A stretch of DNA of 64,000 nucleotides from UBA7396 sp034676185 (GCA_034676185.1 JAUCCN010000005.1:1-64000); one strand, 5' to 3'; positions 40,522-53,472 are shown, counted from the stretch's first letter. Numbers and translations: made by a program. The notes: generated from the sequence alone by a model not told the origin.

Positions 40522-41901
40522 GTGTTTCCAAAAGTAACGATTATTTGAAGACCGAATGTGTGAAAGTCAAGTTTTTTTAATATGTTTGTTTGACATAAAA
40601 TAGCTATAGTAGCAGATGAAGCTGGAACGACCAGAGATATTTCAGAGTATGAATATACCGATAGAGTGAATGATATTACTTATATTGTTGCTGATAGTTG
40701 AGGACTTGATTTTTCTTCAAAAACAGATGAAATTGCAACTGATATTATTGAGAGAACTACACAAGCTATTAAAGAAAGTGATGTACTTATTTGGCTTTTA
40801 GAATATGATAAATTTACTGCTTTAGATGACCAAATTTTAAAAATTTTAAGAGCAAAAGATATGCCACCAGTTGTTGTAGTTGCGAATAAAGCTGATAATG
40901 AAAATGCAAAAATGGAGGCATTTTCTCTTCCAGTTGTTAATAATTTTCAAGCTTTTTATCCGGCTTCAGTAAGTCATCATAGTGGATTTGCAGAAATTAA
41001 AGAATTTATAGCTGATACTCTCAGAGAAAAATGATTTAATTTTGTTTCTGAAGAATTAGATGAATGATTTATTAAATTATCACTCGTTTGAAGACCAAAT
41101 GTTTGAAAATCATCACTTATCAATTCAATTGTGTGAAAAAATAGAGTTATGGTAAAAGATATGGCTTGAACTACAAGAGATAGTATCGATACAAAATTTA
41201 AATATAATGATAAAGATTTTGTTCTCATTGATACTGCTTGAATTAGAAGACTTTCAAAAATTGGAACGAGAAATATTGAAAATTGGTCTGTAATGAGAAC
41301 TGAGAGAAGTATTACCAGATCTGATATAGTAGCTGTTGTAGTTGATGGAGTTGATGGAATTCATCAACAAGATTTATCAATTATTTCAAGAGTTTTAGAG
41401 GAAAAAAAGTGACTTATTATTGTAATTAATAAATGGGATGCTGTTTTAAATAAAGAAAATATTGATAAAGAAAAAATTATGGGAAGATATTTATGATATT
41501 TATCTGAAAAATTTGATTTTCTTCCATGGGTTTCTGTAATTTTTACTTCAGCTGTTGAGAAAAAAAGAGTTGAGGAAATTTTAGAAACAGCAATCAATAT
41601 TAACGAAGAAAGAAAAAATAAAAGAGTAAAAACTTCTATATTTAATTCTTTCATTGAACAAGCCGTGTTAAAACATCCACCAACAGGAAATAGAGTAGCA
41701 CATAATCCAAAAATTTATTATGGAAGTCAAGTTGATGTAAATCCTCCAAAATTTGTATTAACAGTAAATAATCCAGAACATTTTCATTTTTCTTATAAAA
41801 GATATTTAGAAAATAAAATTAGAGATAATTTTTGATTTGCCTGAACCCCAATTATTATTGAATTTAAAGGAAGAGGAAAAACCAAAGATATAACAAAATA
41901 A
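40522..41901 (+). CDS. der: GTPase Der (EngA)
   Basis: 459 residues, as expected for the double-GTPase Der. First G domain: 'GRPNVGKSS' at residues 9-17, 'AGTTRD', 'DSGG', 'NKAD'. Second: 'GRPNVGKSS' from residue 190, 'AGTTRDS', 'DTAG', 'NKWD'. C-terminal KH-like domain ends 'GTPIIIEFKGRGK'. The first and last glycine of both P-loops are TGA, the clearest evidence of code 25 in the window. Start is GTG at 40522, with no ATG nearby. TATAAT boxes lie at 40483 and 40507. Functions in 50S assembly. Confidence 0.96.
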
Positions 41902-42042
41902 AAAAATATCCCTTATTATGAACTAATGGGGGATTTTTTAATCCTTGAACAAAGATATGTAACAGAAAAAATATTATTTTTCATTGACATTATTTCGATA
42001 TATATTAAACTATCGTTAATTTATATTTTAACTTTTTATTCT

Positions 42043-43392
42043 ATGATGAGACAAAAATTAACTGCATTATTGTTTCTGTTATTATTTATATTTTCTTGTT
42101 GAAAAGATATTCAAAAAGAAAATATAAATTCACAGAACAATAATATATCAAATGTTCAGATTGAAAAGGATTCTGATTTTTTTTCAGATATAATGTATTC
42201 TGATAATCAAGAAGATATAAAAGAGAATTTTTCAAATCTAGTTTGAGAGGATGATTTGATAAATTTACAAAAAACTCTAGATGCAAGTGATTTTGTATGA
42301 ACTCAAAAAGTGATTGAGAAAATTATTTCTTCTCTCAAGAAAAATACTTTGTCTCATGAAGAAAAGCAAAAAGTAAAATCTCTTAATAATGTATATCTTT
42401 CTGCTATGTTAAATGAGGGAAATTATCTCTATAAACAAGAAGAAAAATCAAAACAAGCAACTGAATATTTAGAAAATGAAATATTAAAAGACCCAGATTT
42501 TATAGATCCATTTTATAATAATTATTATCTATGATATGCTCAAGAAATAGTGAAAAACTATGAAGGAGCTTTAAAGTATTATGATGAAGCACTTAAATAT
42601 GCATGAGATGTAGCAAAAAATCAAAGATTAAAATCTGTAATTTATAATCAAATATGACATGTTTATGATTTATCTTGAGATTTAGAAAAAGCATATAAGA
42701 ATTATTATGAAGCTTATAAGCTTGATAATCTAAATTTATATAGTGCATCAAATATATGAAGATATTTTTCTATTAAATGAAACTTTATAAGAGCAAAAGA
42801 ATTTTATGAACATGCGTCTTTTACCAATAATAAAGCTGAAAAAGCAGAAGCATATTTTAATTTAAGCTCAATTGAACTAAGACTTTGAAATGGAAAACCA
42901 GATATTAACACATCGATTGAATATGCTAAAAAATCAATTGCAGCTTATAAAGAGTATCCTATGTGATATATCGCTCTAGCAAGAGGATACTATATGCTCA
43001 ATGATTCAAAATATAATAAAGATATTGAAGAAAACTTAAATAGAGCAATTCAACTTAATCCATCTGCATATCTTTCTTATAGATATTATTGAATGTACTA
43101 TTTGGATAATGGTAATTTTGAAAAATTTAATGAATATATAGATAAATCTTCTCAAGTCGTTGAAAATGATCCGATACTTATGGAACATAATAAGGATTAT
43201 ATATTATTACAAAATGATATGTTAAAAATATTTTTTCAAGTTGATTTATGAGAATACAAAGAATTGTATGAAGGAGATGAATATTTTAAAGCTATCATTG
43301 AAGATCAAATGCAAAGAAAAGATTTTTGACTCTATAAAAAATTTAAAACAGATATGAATTTTGTAAGATTTTATAGCGAAATCAAAAAATAA
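42043..43392 (+). CDS. TPR-repeat lipoprotein
   Basis: 449 residues. 'MMRQKLTALLFLLLFIFSCGKDIQKENI' has a lipoprotein signal with lipobox F-S-C-G (the +1 Gly is TGA). After a linker, several tetratricopeptide repeats are visible, such as 'YNQIGHVYDLSGDLEKAYKNYYEAYKLD' and 'NIGRYFSIKGNFIRAKEFYEHASF' (residues ~150-300), giving a superhelix for protein binding. Exposed on the outer face of the membrane. Next gene starts 22 bp downstream. Confidence 0.85.
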
Positions 43393-43414
43393 TTTATAAT
43401 ATAAATTTAAAAAT

Positions 43415-45496
43415 ATGAAAAAAATATTATTAATAATAGTTTTTATTGTATCATTATTGATTTGATACAATAGTACCTATGCTATTACTGCAAAACAAGC
43501 TATAGCAGTAGCAAAAGGAAAAGCAGCAAGTCGTCCTTGAGCAGTAGTTCATGCATATAATCCTGCAACTGGTGAAGTATCTTGGGGATGTACTAATTGA
43601 GCAAAACGGTGAAGAATTCCAGTGACTCCGACAAAGCCGTGAGAACCAGAAGCGCCTGAAGAAGATTTTGATATTGAATGAGGAGCATGTGCTCAATATC
43701 TTTCCTGATGGAATGATGCTTGGTCAGATTGTGATGTGATAGGCAAGTGGAATCCAAAAACTTCAGAGATAAAATGTAAACAAACGCATAGTTGGGTACC
43801 GGAATATTCAGGGTGTTGAGTTTTAAAAGAGCACTATACAGCTGAGGGAGTACTTGAATCTACATCATGTGATGCAAGTTCTTGCCCTCCAGATGAACCT
43901 GTGCCATCTCCTGTATCTGATAATATTGCAACTTTAAGTATGGGGGCAACCACTACTTATTTTGATGAAAATACATATGCGGATAATAAATCTACCAATG
44001 ATATTCAAATAGAAATAAATTCTGAAGATATAGAAGGATGAGCAAATGTAATCTGGGGAGATGCAGGAGAAATTAAAAAAATAGATGCATTTTGAGGAGA
44101 AGTTTCTTTAGATAGAGTATCTAAAACTTGATCATCAGCGTTAAATTTTACTCAATTAAAAAAAGAATTACTTATAGAATGATGGGGAAGTGAATGGGTT
44201 ATTAATATGACTTGAATAACTTCTTATGCACCATTATTTACCAATAGTTGAACTATTACATTTGAAGCTTGATGAGTTCCTATGAAAAGAGAGAATGTAG
44301 TATACTATTTTCAAAAACCGTTTACTGGAAAAATAGAAATATTTGATTTTAAAAAACAACAGTGGTCAGGTTCGTGAATACAAATAGGAACCAATCAAAA
44401 ATATAGATTAGTTTGACAAAATAATAAAAGTATAAATATTACAAATTATAAAATTGATGATTTTACAGATAAAATATTAGCTTATGATGAAGAAAATCAT
44501 TTTATTCCAACAAAATCAGTAAGTTGAACTACTTTACAATATCAATCATGAGCAATTTTTTATGCAACTATGAATACTGCAACATGAGCAACAAAATTAT
44601 GAAGCCCATGAATCAAGATAGAAACTCCGGTTATTAGTTATACATTTGAAGGAAAAAAAGTAAGGTATTATTTAAATGATAGTATTGATTGAGATAATGA
44701 AGATGCTTTGATAAATGAAGATGCTCAAGAATTTTTATGAGTTCGTGTCATTGGATGAATCCAATGAGCAGGTAAATCAGAATTTACCTGACAAAAAGCA
44801 AATATTTCTAATTTATATAACTCACAAATGAGAACTGAAATTAGAAAAAATGCATATAACTATGTAAAAAATATGACTTCTGGGCAAATATTAAATGGAG
44901 TAAAATATGTGAAATGAGACATAACACTTTCTTGAAATCTTACTTATGAAACACTCGTAGTAGTAGATGGAAATGTGATTATAAATGATAATTTAAATAT
45001 TGACAATAAAGTACTCTGAATTATCGTACTCAAAGATAATTATGATGTCAATAAAGATTATGAAAAAGCAGGAAATATATATGTTACACCAAATGTAACT
45101 CAAATCAATGCAATGATCTATTCTGATGGGGCCTTAATAAGTGCAGATAATACAACAAAAAAACCATATTTGAAAGATACAATTGAAAGAACTGAAAGTT
45201 TACAAAAACAATTATTTATGAATGGATCTCTCTTCACAAGAAATACTATTGGATGAGCTATTCTTGCGGGATGAAATTATATATTACCTGGATGAGTGAA
45301 AATGGCAGAAAATAGTAGTAATTTTGAAAAAGCAATGTTATATGATTTAAACTATGTAAGAAGGTGAAGTGATTGATGTGATAAATCAACTCCTTCAAAT
45401 GATAATTGTAACGATAATTGAGAATATAAAGACCCATTTATTATAAAGTATGATTCAAGAATGCAAACAAAACCACCAAAGTTATTCTCATACTAA
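43415..45496 (+). CDS. Large secreted surface protein, unknown
   Basis: 693 residues. Signal peptide at the N-terminus ('KKILLIIVFIVSLLIGYNSTYA'), then a Pro/Glu-rich region with Cys pairs. Mid-protein beta-rich repeats without a named family; 'YYLNDSIDGDNEDALINEDAQEF' in the middle. About 45 TGA codons (~6%), one of the highest densities in the window, and mostly inside turn-rich stretches ('WGDAGEIK', 'GSPGIKI'). Later region ('GIIVLKDNYDVNKDYEKAGNIYVTPNVTQINAMIYSDG') resembles right-handed repeat or adhesin-like text. Likely exported to the surface. Confidence 0.75.
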
Positions 45497-45502
45497 ATAA
45501 AT

Positions 45503-45534
45503 AAAAAGCAATTTTATTAAAAATTGCTTTTTAT
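45503..45534. terminator. Bidirectional terminator
   Basis: AAAAAGCAATTTT (45503-45515) / AAAATTGCTTTTT (45520-45532) between convergent genes. Confidence 0.85.
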
Positions 45535-45549
45535 TTTCTAATACTATTT

Positions 45550-46545
45550 TTATTTGATATAGAGTCTTTTATTTCTGTTGTGATCTTCGTTACTATTTGC
45601 ATAGTATACTTTTCCATTATTATCATGGAGATAATACCAATACTCAGTATTATGAGGATTTAAACTTGCTTTTATAGATTCAATATCTGGATTGTTGATG
45701 GGAGTTTTTGGAAGTCCTACTTTGGTTCTTGTATTGTATTCATTTTTATCAATGTTTACTTTAGATGCAATAAAGCTTGGAGTACATCCTTTTGAAGTTA
45801 ATTCATAAGGATAACAAACGGTAATATCAGCTCCTATCATCCAATTTGATTTATATCTTTTTATTAAAATTCCAGCTACAGTTGGTTTTTGTGAAATATT
45901 TCTTTCTTCTTTTTCTAGGATAGAAGATATAATGATCAGTTCATTTATTTGTTCATTGGTAAGAGTTGATAAAAGAGGAACATAAACTTTATTTTTAAAA
46001 TTATCAAGGAGTAATTTATTAAAATTTTCTACACTAAAATTATTTGGATTTACAAAATAAGTATCAGGATATAAATATCATTCAAGGGTGAGAGCATTTT
46101 CTAAAAAAGAATAATTTTTTTTATATTTTTCAATATTTTTTGCTTCAGAAATAAATTCTCATTTTTGAATAAGATGTACTGAACTCAAATACTCATCAAT
46201 ATCAAATATATTCCATCATTCTAAAAGAGTGATTTTTTCATCAATACTCATTGCTCAATGACTCATAGTTTGTATAATAGAATCTATCGTATCTCACTTA
46301 AGCAATCTATATTCTCAAATTTGAGGTTTAATTTGCTTTTCAGGGGTGAGTTTGAGATAAATTTTAAAATACAAAGTAGAAAAATCAAGTTCTCTTTCAA
46401 GAGAAGAAACTATAGTATCTCAAGGGATTACGGAAATAACTTTACTTTCATGAAGAGGTGTAGTAATGAAATCTCTATAATGAATATAAAAAATAACTCC
46501 ACTTATTATTCAAATCCAGATCATGAGTTTTAAAAATCGTATCAT
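45550..46545 (-). CDS. mltG: Endolytic murein transglycosylase MltG
   Basis: 331 residues. Membrane segment near the N-terminus ('LMIWIGIISGVIFYIHY'), LysM-like region, then the YceG/MltG core: 'LEGYLYPDTYFV', 'LTNEQINELIIISSILEKEERN' (catalytic Glu in 'LEKE'), 'GILIKRYKSNWMIGADITVCY', 'YNTRTKVGLPKTPINNPDIESIKASLNPHNTEYWYYLHDNNGKVYYA'. MltG cleaves nascent glycan to set strand length. Start ATG directly abuts the stop of the upstream membrane-protein gene (TAAATG), so the two are an operon. Confidence 0.92.
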
Positions 46546-47592
46546 TTATTTTTGTATTAAAATATATAATTCTTTAATTTCTCTTTTTACTTCTTCATCT
46601 CCATTATCAAAAATAGTTTTTATTACTTTTTCATTTGTTGCTAAAAAATTTCTAAACTTTTCTCTGTTTTCTTCACTACTTACATGATCAATTCCGATTT
46701 CTTTTTTAAATCTTTTGAGCATGAGATTTACTTCTCTTTCCATTGCTTCTAAATCATTATTGAGAACTTTTTGTATTTCTTTTACTGTTTTTATGGGATG
46801 TCCTACATAATCCATCCTCATTTCTCCATAATCTTTTTGATCTCATTCTGTGAGGATGAGTATATCTCAATAATTAAAAAATGAACCAAAAATTCCAGGG
46901 TATTTTGTATTCATAGTTTTTATTTTATCGGCATTCATATTTTGACTATCTCAAAGTACTCCACTTTGGTTATAAAATATAATTTGTCAAGGTTGTATGA
47001 TTTTAAAATCCATTTCTTGGTTAATCATGGTTACAAGATAAGAAGAAAAAAGTCCAAGTTGAACAATAAGAAGTATAACATTTATAGCTCCTACTCAAAA
47101 ATTAGTTGCTCATCAAACCAGTAAGCTTGAGATAGCAGTAAATACTGAAAAAACAGTAATTCCTGCAAGTATTAAGAGTAAAAAAATAGTTTGGTTAAAA
47201 AATTGAGTAAATATTTTATCACTATCATTTGATTTTTTGATACAGGTATAAATATCTTCAATATAAGGTTCATTTCATTGTACTTTATAAAAACTATATA
47301 AATATTTAATAATAATAATAGTCCAATATATTACATTAAGGAGAAGAAATATGGCAATAATACTTCAGATAATGGAATTATTACTATCTGAAAAAAGTAA
47401 ATAAGCATTGAGAAAGGCAATGATTACCACAAAAAATACTACCCAAGAATGCAGTACTCCATAAATCCAATGTCTTTTAATAATCATTAAAAAACGAACT
47501 CCATCTTGTTCTAATTTTTCTATCAATTTTGTATCTCAAGATATATCAAATGATTTAAAAAGAAATTCGACTACTTTTCTAAAATTTATCAT
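46546..47592 (-). CDS. Membrane protein of unknown function upstream of mltG
   Basis: 348 residues. Two pairs of hydrophobic helices (about residues 40-60, 68-95, 130-155, 165-190) bracket loops; the C-terminal ~150 residues are soluble with 'PGQIIFYNQSGVLGDSQNMN', then 'KEIQKVLNNDLEAMEREVNLMLKRFKKEIG' and 'VIKTIFDNGDEEVKREIKELYILIQK'. Possibly a bPH-like domain after the helices, but no clear family match. Stop codon abuts mltG ATG. Divergent from tldE. Confidence 0.7.
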
Positions 47593-47659
47593 TTTTATGA
47601 TGTGGTTAAATTTTATGTATCAGCATTATATAATTTGTCTAAAAATATTCAAATAATTT

Positions 47660-47687
47660 TTGACTAAAACAAAAAAAGTTATACAAT
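47660..47687 (+). promoter_or_regulatory. Predicted promoter of tldE-tldD
   Basis: TTGACT (47660-47665), 16 bp spacer, TACAAT (47682-47687), 45 bp before the ATG at 47732. Confidence 0.55.
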
Positions 47688-47731
47688 TTTCTTCGCAAAA
47701 ACATGAAAAAATTTATTTTTAAATAAAAAAA

Positions 47732-49009
47732 ATGCAAAATATACAAACTCAAAAACTTATTGAACTCTTTGATAAATATAAATGTGAATGATGTATTAAT
47801 ATAAATCTTTCTACTTCAAAAACTTTGGATTATTCACCATTACATGATGAAATAAGCTTTGATAGTTCTGAAAATATAAATACTTCCATAACTCTTATAA
47901 AAAATCATAAAAAATCTGTTTTTTCTCTGGATTGATATTCACTGGAAAAGATAGAGTTTGCTTTTATAGATATATTAAAGACAATTTCATTTTGACAGTA
48001 TGATAAAGATATTATGCTGCCAAAAATTACAGATAGTGTAGAAAAAGATTTTTCTCAGCCAGAATTAGAAAAACTGACCTTTCAAGATTTAGAAAAAGAA
48101 TTTGAGGTATTTAAAAATTTTCCATTCGAAAAGAATATTTCTAAAGAGGGATTTTCTATTGGAGTTCAATCAGCAACACATATTTTTATTAATTCTTTAT
48201 GAGCAAAAAAGTTGCAAAAAGACAATGGAGCATTTTATTATATTGATATTTTATGAGAAAATAAAGAGAAAAGAGAAAATCATTATATCTCTATTTCCAC
48301 TAAAAATGTTCCTCATATTACAAGAGAAATACTTTTAAAACTTCAAGAAGAACTTATTTTTAAAATTTCTGATTCTCAATCAATTTTGCCAGCAGGAAAA
48401 TATGATATTACTTTGGAAAGAGATGTAGTAATTGATTTTCTTGATATTATTTTATGAAATATGTGAGCAGAGAGTATAAGAGAATGAATCAGTTTATTTT
48501 CAAAAAATAAAATTTGAGATAAAATTTTTGGAGAAAATTTTACATTGGTAAATAATCCAGAACTCAAAAATTATACTGGAACTCTGCTTTTTGATAAAGA
48601 ATGAATAACAGCAAAAAAGACTCTTTTATTTGATAGATGAGTTTTTGTTTCAAAATTTTATGACTATAAAAATGCATTAAAAGAATCAGTAGAAGAGATA
48701 GGAAATTCTACGGTTTCTAATATTGAACTTCTTTGAAAGGGGAGTGAAAAATATTTAGAAGGAAGTAAAATACTTTTTACCAATTTGATGGCATTTCATA
48801 CAGTAGATGAATCAACTGGAAAATTTTCTTTAAATGGAGAGGGATATTTATTAGAAAATGGAAAAAAAATTGACTATATTAAAAATATTTCTCTCTCAGG
48901 AAATATTATAGATTTATTTTCAAATATTAAAGCAATTGGAAATGATTTTAAAGAAGATGGAAATTTTAGGGTTCCTTCTTTGACTTTTCAAAATCAAAAT
49001 ATAATTTAA
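47732..49009 (+). CDS. tldE: TldE/PmbA family protein
   Basis: 425 residues. TldE (PmbA) pairs with TldD to form a metalloprotease that processes modified peptides such as microcins and CcdA-like antitoxins. The gene lacks the HExxxH zinc motif, as TldE does; its fold signatures, 'NTSITLIKNHKKSVFS', 'FSIGVQSATHIFINSLGAKK', 'LPAGKYDITLERDVVIDFLDIILG' and 'RVPSLTFQNQNII' at the end, match the family layout. 17 bp before tldD. The pair is the full heterodimer. Confidence 0.85.
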
Positions 49010-49026
49010 TTTTTTATCTCGTAGTT

Positions 49027-50385
49027 ATGCAAGTAAAAAAACAACAACTTCAACAATATCTTGATTTATTTTCTTGAGATTTTAGAGAGATATTTTTTGA
49101 AAAATCAAAATCATTTCGTATTCTTTGTTTAAATGGTGAATTTAGAACTCCAGTATATTCTACTCTGGAAGGATTTTCACTTCTTTCAAGAACTGAGAAA
49201 AAAGAATATTTTAAGATTTTTAATGATTTTGAAAATATGGAAGAAAAAATTCATACTTTTTGTAGAGAATTTTCTCTTAAGTCAGATAAAAATTATACTC
49301 TTTTGAAAGATTGACCAGATGAATTATATTTAGAAAATATAGAAGATATAAGTTTTGAGGTACAAAATATTATTTCTTCCATTCAAGAAATATTTCAAAT
49401 ATATATAAAAACGAATTCTTTTGTGGTAAGTAGTGAAATTTCTCTTCATTTTTCGAAAAAATCTTTTATTGTGTGAAATACTCAAGGAAATTTTTGAAAA
49501 GATATAAACTTTTATCAGACATTATTTATCAAACTTATTTGAGAAAAGCAAGGAAAAAGAGAAGAAATATATGAAAAAATTACGGGAACAGATATTTGAG
49601 ATGAAATCAATAAAGATTCTATTGAAAAGTTAGTGAAAAATGCTATTTCAATACTTGAAAAACAATTGGACTGAATACCATCGCCAAGTGGAAAAATGGA
49701 TGTAATTATTGGAAATGAAGCATGAGGAACGATTATTCATGAAGCAGTTTGACATGGACTAGAAGCGGATTTACAAAGTTCTAGTGTATATAAATGAAAA
49801 ATATGACAAAAAGTAGCCAGTGAGAAAGTGACGATTGTTGATAATCCAACTCTTCCAAAAGAAAGATGATTTTATAAAGTAGATCATGAATGAAATAAGG
49901 CTAAAAAAACTATTTTAATAGAAAATGGAATTTTAAAATCATACCTTCATAATATAAAAACTGCTACAAAGTTTTGAGTTCTATCAACCGGACATGGAAG
50001 AAAAGAAACATATAAGTATAAAACTTTAGTGAGAATGGGGAATACTTATATGCTTCCTGGAAAAGAAAAAAAAGAAGAACTCATACAAAAAATTTCTGAT
50101 TGACTTTATGTAAGTCGTATGTGAGGATGACAAGTAAATACAATAACTGGAGATTTTGTATTTAAAGTTCAAAATGGATTTCTTATAAAAAATGGAAAAT
50201 TAACGAGAAATGTAAGGGGGGCTACTCTCAGCTGAAATGGTCCTGAAATGCTCAATGAAATATATGGGATTTGTGATGATTTAGAGTTTTTTGATGGAGG
50301 AACATGTGGAAAATGACAATCAATGCCAGTAAGTGATGGAGTTCCTACTTTTTGGACTCAGTTAAAAGTAAGTGGAATGCAATAA
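49027..50385 (+). CDS. tldD: TldD family metalloprotease
   Basis: 452 residues. Zinc motif 'HEAVGHGLEAD' (His238, Glu239, His242), with the glycine before the second His encoded TGA. 'MDVIIGNEAGGTIIHEAVGHGLEADLQ' and the later 'GPEMLNEIYGICDDLEFFDGGTCGKGQSMPVSDGVPTFW' are typical of the TldD C-terminal domain with the third zinc ligand Cys. Cleaves peptides in partnership with TldE upstream. A very strong terminator follows. Confidence 0.93.
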
Positions 50386-50427
50386 AATAATAAACGATAA
50401 AACTTAGGTTTTATCGTTTATTATTTT
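50384..50427. terminator. 20-bp perfect-stem bidirectional terminator
   Basis: Arms 50384-50403 and 50408-50427 are fully complementary with a TTAG loop; T-rich on either strand. Serves tldD and the convergent secreted coiled-coil gene. Confidence 0.9.
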
Positions 50428-51215
50428 ATTCTTGCTTTGATTTCATCAATCATTTTAGTAAGGATATTTTTTCTTATTTCTTTATAATTATTGCTTAGAT
50501 TACTTTTATCAATACTAAAAAGTCTTTCTTCAATTTGAATTATAAAATCTCCATAAATTTTATTTTTTATTCAAATTTCAATATTTTTATATTTTTCATT
50601 TCTATCAATTTCATCTATTCTTTGTTGAATTTTTTGAGTAATTGAGAGTTCAATACGAGCTTGTAAATCTTCTTTATGATTTTCAATTTGTTCTTTGAAA
50701 TAAGTTACTTTTTGATCAAGAATATTTTGACTTTTTTGGATTTCTTCAATAAGATCTTTTGATTCTTTTTCTGATTGAACTTGAAATTTAATATGTTCAA
50801 TAAAAGAATCTTTTTTATCACGAGCTACATATCTTGATAAATATTTATAAATATCAGCTCTTAGGAGAATAAGTTCCTTTTTTTCTTTATCAACATTGAG
50901 TAATTGAGAAATTTTTGAATTTAAATCTGATTGTAATAAATTTCTTTTTTCGATAAATACTTCTATATTTTCTCTAATTTCTTGCACTTCCTCTCCACTT
51001 AAATCCGTTCTCATAAAAGAAATAAGCTCTCAATATTCTTTTGATAATTCTTTTGATTTTATCTTAAAATCTTTTTGTTCTTCTTCTAATTTTTTTATAT
51101 ATTCTCTTAGTTCACTAGTAGATAAACTACTGACAATAAAACCTTGCTTTTCAGAAGCAAAAGTTTGGAAAAAAAGGAAACAAGAACATAATACACAAAA
51201 TAATATTTTTTTCAT
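50421..51215 (-). CDS. Secreted coiled-coil protein
   Basis: 264 residues from ATG 51215 (in-frame ATG at 51224 adds three residues). Signal peptide 'MKKILFCVLCSCFLFFQTFA', then continuous charged helix ('STSELREYIKKLEEEQKDFKIKSKELS...', 'QVQSEKESKDLIEEIQKSQNILDQKVTYFKEQIE') to the end. Almost no glycine, hence few TGA codons. Probably a structural or spacer protein outside the membrane. No family recognised. Confidence 0.75.
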
Positions 51216-51327
51216 ACTATACAAAAACTAAAGAATTGAAAATGAAATAAGTTGGCTTTAACCTAAAAAATTTAACTCTCTAATTTAATGATAGTACTAT
51301 AATGAAAAATATGGTATTCCAAAGTTT

Positions 51328-52641
51328 TTAATGTGAAGTTTTTGTGATGATTTTTATTTCAAATCATTTTCCTTCTTCTGAATTTATTTCTAGTTCCCAA
51401 GAGAGAGCTTTTACTATTTTTTCAATAATGCTTAAACCTACTCAAATACCTCTATCATCAATATTTCATGTTTTTTCTTGACGACCTTGATAAAATTTTT
51501 CTTTTATATAAGGAAGTTCTGTTTTAGGAATTCCTTTCCCATTATCAGAGAATTTTATGAAATTTACTCAAAATTCTATTTTTAAAGTAGTATTTTTCCC
51601 AGCATATTTTATAAAATTTGAAATAATATTTTGGACAATTTGGATAAAACTATCTTTATCGGTGAGTATTTTTTTATCAAGACCTGAAGTAATAATTTTT
51701 TGATGAGTTGTTTTTAATTTTTGCCTAAATTGTTTTATTACTTGTTCGGTTATAAATCTGACATCTTCACTTTGAATATGTAATTCTATTTTTCTGCTTT
51801 CAAACTTTTCAAACTCCATAATAGTATTTACGAGCTTTACGAGTCTTTGCATTTCATCAATAATAGAATTGAGAATTTTATCATCCAATTTTATAACTCC
51901 ATCTTTTATTCCTTCAATATAACATTGAATAGCTGTGATTGGAGTTTTGAGTTCATGGGAAATATCAGCGAGGAGTTTATTTCTAATATTTTCTCAAATA
52001 TTGAGTTTTATATTGAGTCCATTAATAGCATTTACAAGGAGTCAAACTTCGTCTTTTTTTGAATAATTTATCACTCTAAAATCTTTTCCGAGTTTTAAAT
52101 CTTTTATAAGTTTTGTTGTTTTCTCAATAGGAAGAATAATTCTTTTTGAAAAAATAAAAAGAAAAATAATGAGAATAAAAATAGCAAATATATTTGTAAT
52201 AAGAATAGCTTTTACTAAACTATTAAAAAAGATATATTCAGGAGTTTTTTCATCTTTTACATCTTCCAATATTTTCTCAAGATAGTTTTGAGGAATAATT
52301 TCTTCGATATATTTTATACTTACTCAGGCTTTTGAAAGGTAATTTACAAGAATTTCAATATTTTCTTTGGTATCAAGTTTGATCTTTCATTCATTTTTTT
52401 CTAAGAGCTCAAAAAATTCTATTTCAATATCATTAAAAATATTATCTACTTCATCAAGAGCTTGTTTTTCAATAATTTTATCTACATAATCTCTGGTAAT
52501 TTCTTCTTTTGCTTTTATAGTTTCTGCTAAATAAATTTTTAAAAATAAACTATAAAAAAAATAAAAAGAAATAATATTTACAATTGCGATAAAAAATATA
52601 CTTCATAAAAGTGAAAAAATAATTTTTCTTGAAAGAGTCAT
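51328..52641 (-). CDS. Sensor histidine kinase
   Basis: 437 residues. N-terminal helix, ~130-residue sensor loop, second helix ('FAIFILIIFLFIFSKRIILPI') with a HAMP-like region, HisKA box with phospho-acceptor His229 ('SHELKTPITAIQ'), and HATPase motifs N ('QNIISNFIKYA'), G1 ('DNGKGIP') and G2 ('RGIGVGLSI'). Both G-box glycines appear as TGA or GGA. Partner response regulator lies 23 bp upstream. Signal unknown. Confidence 0.93.
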
Positions 52642-52664
52642 AAAAAGATGATAAAAAGTAAAAT

Positions 52665-53333
52665 TTATTTATTTAATCTGTATCATTGTCATCTAATAGT
52701 GAGAATAATATCTTTATTTTCAAGTTTTTTTCTGATATTTTTTATGTGAGTATCAATAGTTCTATCAAAAGCATAATTATCATATCATATAATATCTTTC
52801 ATAAGAGTTTCTCTCTCCACCATATTTCCATTTTCTTCTACAATTTTTTTTAAAATTTCAAATTCATTTTTTGTAAATGGAATTTCTTTTTTTTCTTTTA
52901 AGACGAGTACTTTTTGAGTATCAATTTCAATATTTTCAAATTTTAAAATATGACTTTCTTCTTTTTGATTATGAGAAGTTCTTCTTAAAATAGTGTGAAT
53001 TCTTGCCAAGAGTTCTCTGGGAGAAAATGGTTTTGATACATAATCGTCAGCTCAAATTTCCAGTCCTCTAATTTTGTCTAATTCTGAATTTTTTGCTGTG
53101 AGCATTACAATCGGAATATGAGAAGTTTGTCTTACTTCTTTACAAATAGTAATTCCATCTTTTCCAGGAAGATTGAGATCAAGAATGATAAGCTCATATT
53201 CTCCAGAAAGTATTTTTTTTACCGCATGAGTTCAAGAGTGTTCAATTCAAACAGTAAAAGATGAGTTTTCTAAATACAATTTAAGTGAATTTGAAATTCA
53301 AATATCATCTTCAATAATCAGTATTTTTGACAT
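52665..53333 (-). CDS. OmpR/PhoB-type response regulator
   Basis: 222 residues. Receiver: 'KILIIEDDI' acidic pair, phospho-Asp52 in 'LIILDLNLPGKDG', 'MLTAKN', and Lys in 'DDYVSKPFSPRELLARI'. C-terminal winged helix: 'EIPFTKNEFEILKKIVEENGNMVERETLMKDIIGYDNYAFDRTIDTHIKNIRKKL'. Binds DNA and regulates envelope or stress genes; targets not visible. First gene of the two-gene operon with the kinase. Divergent from the small gene at 53473. Confidence 0.94.
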
Positions 53334-53392
53334 ATTTTTTAGGGTTAATTTTTCATAATGTAATGATTTTTTTTTATTTTTCAAATTTTAAC

Positions 53393-53421
53393 TTGCTTAT
53401 CTTTGAAAAGTATATTACTAT
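53393..53421 (+). promoter_or_regulatory. Predicted promoter of the small gene upstream of rpmF
   Basis: TTGCTT (53393-53398), 17 bp spacer, TACTAT (53416-53421), about 51 bp before the ATG at 53473. Confidence 0.5.
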
Positions 53422-53472
53422 AGCTCCAACTAATGGCCGTTAGTGTTTTTATTTTTTTATGAAATTATTCCT

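Noticed and set aside
40507..40524. TATAAT 10 bp before the der GTG, suggesting a leaderless mRNA
   Set aside because: No matching -35 for this box; the upstream TATAAT at 40483 is as good, so no claim is made.
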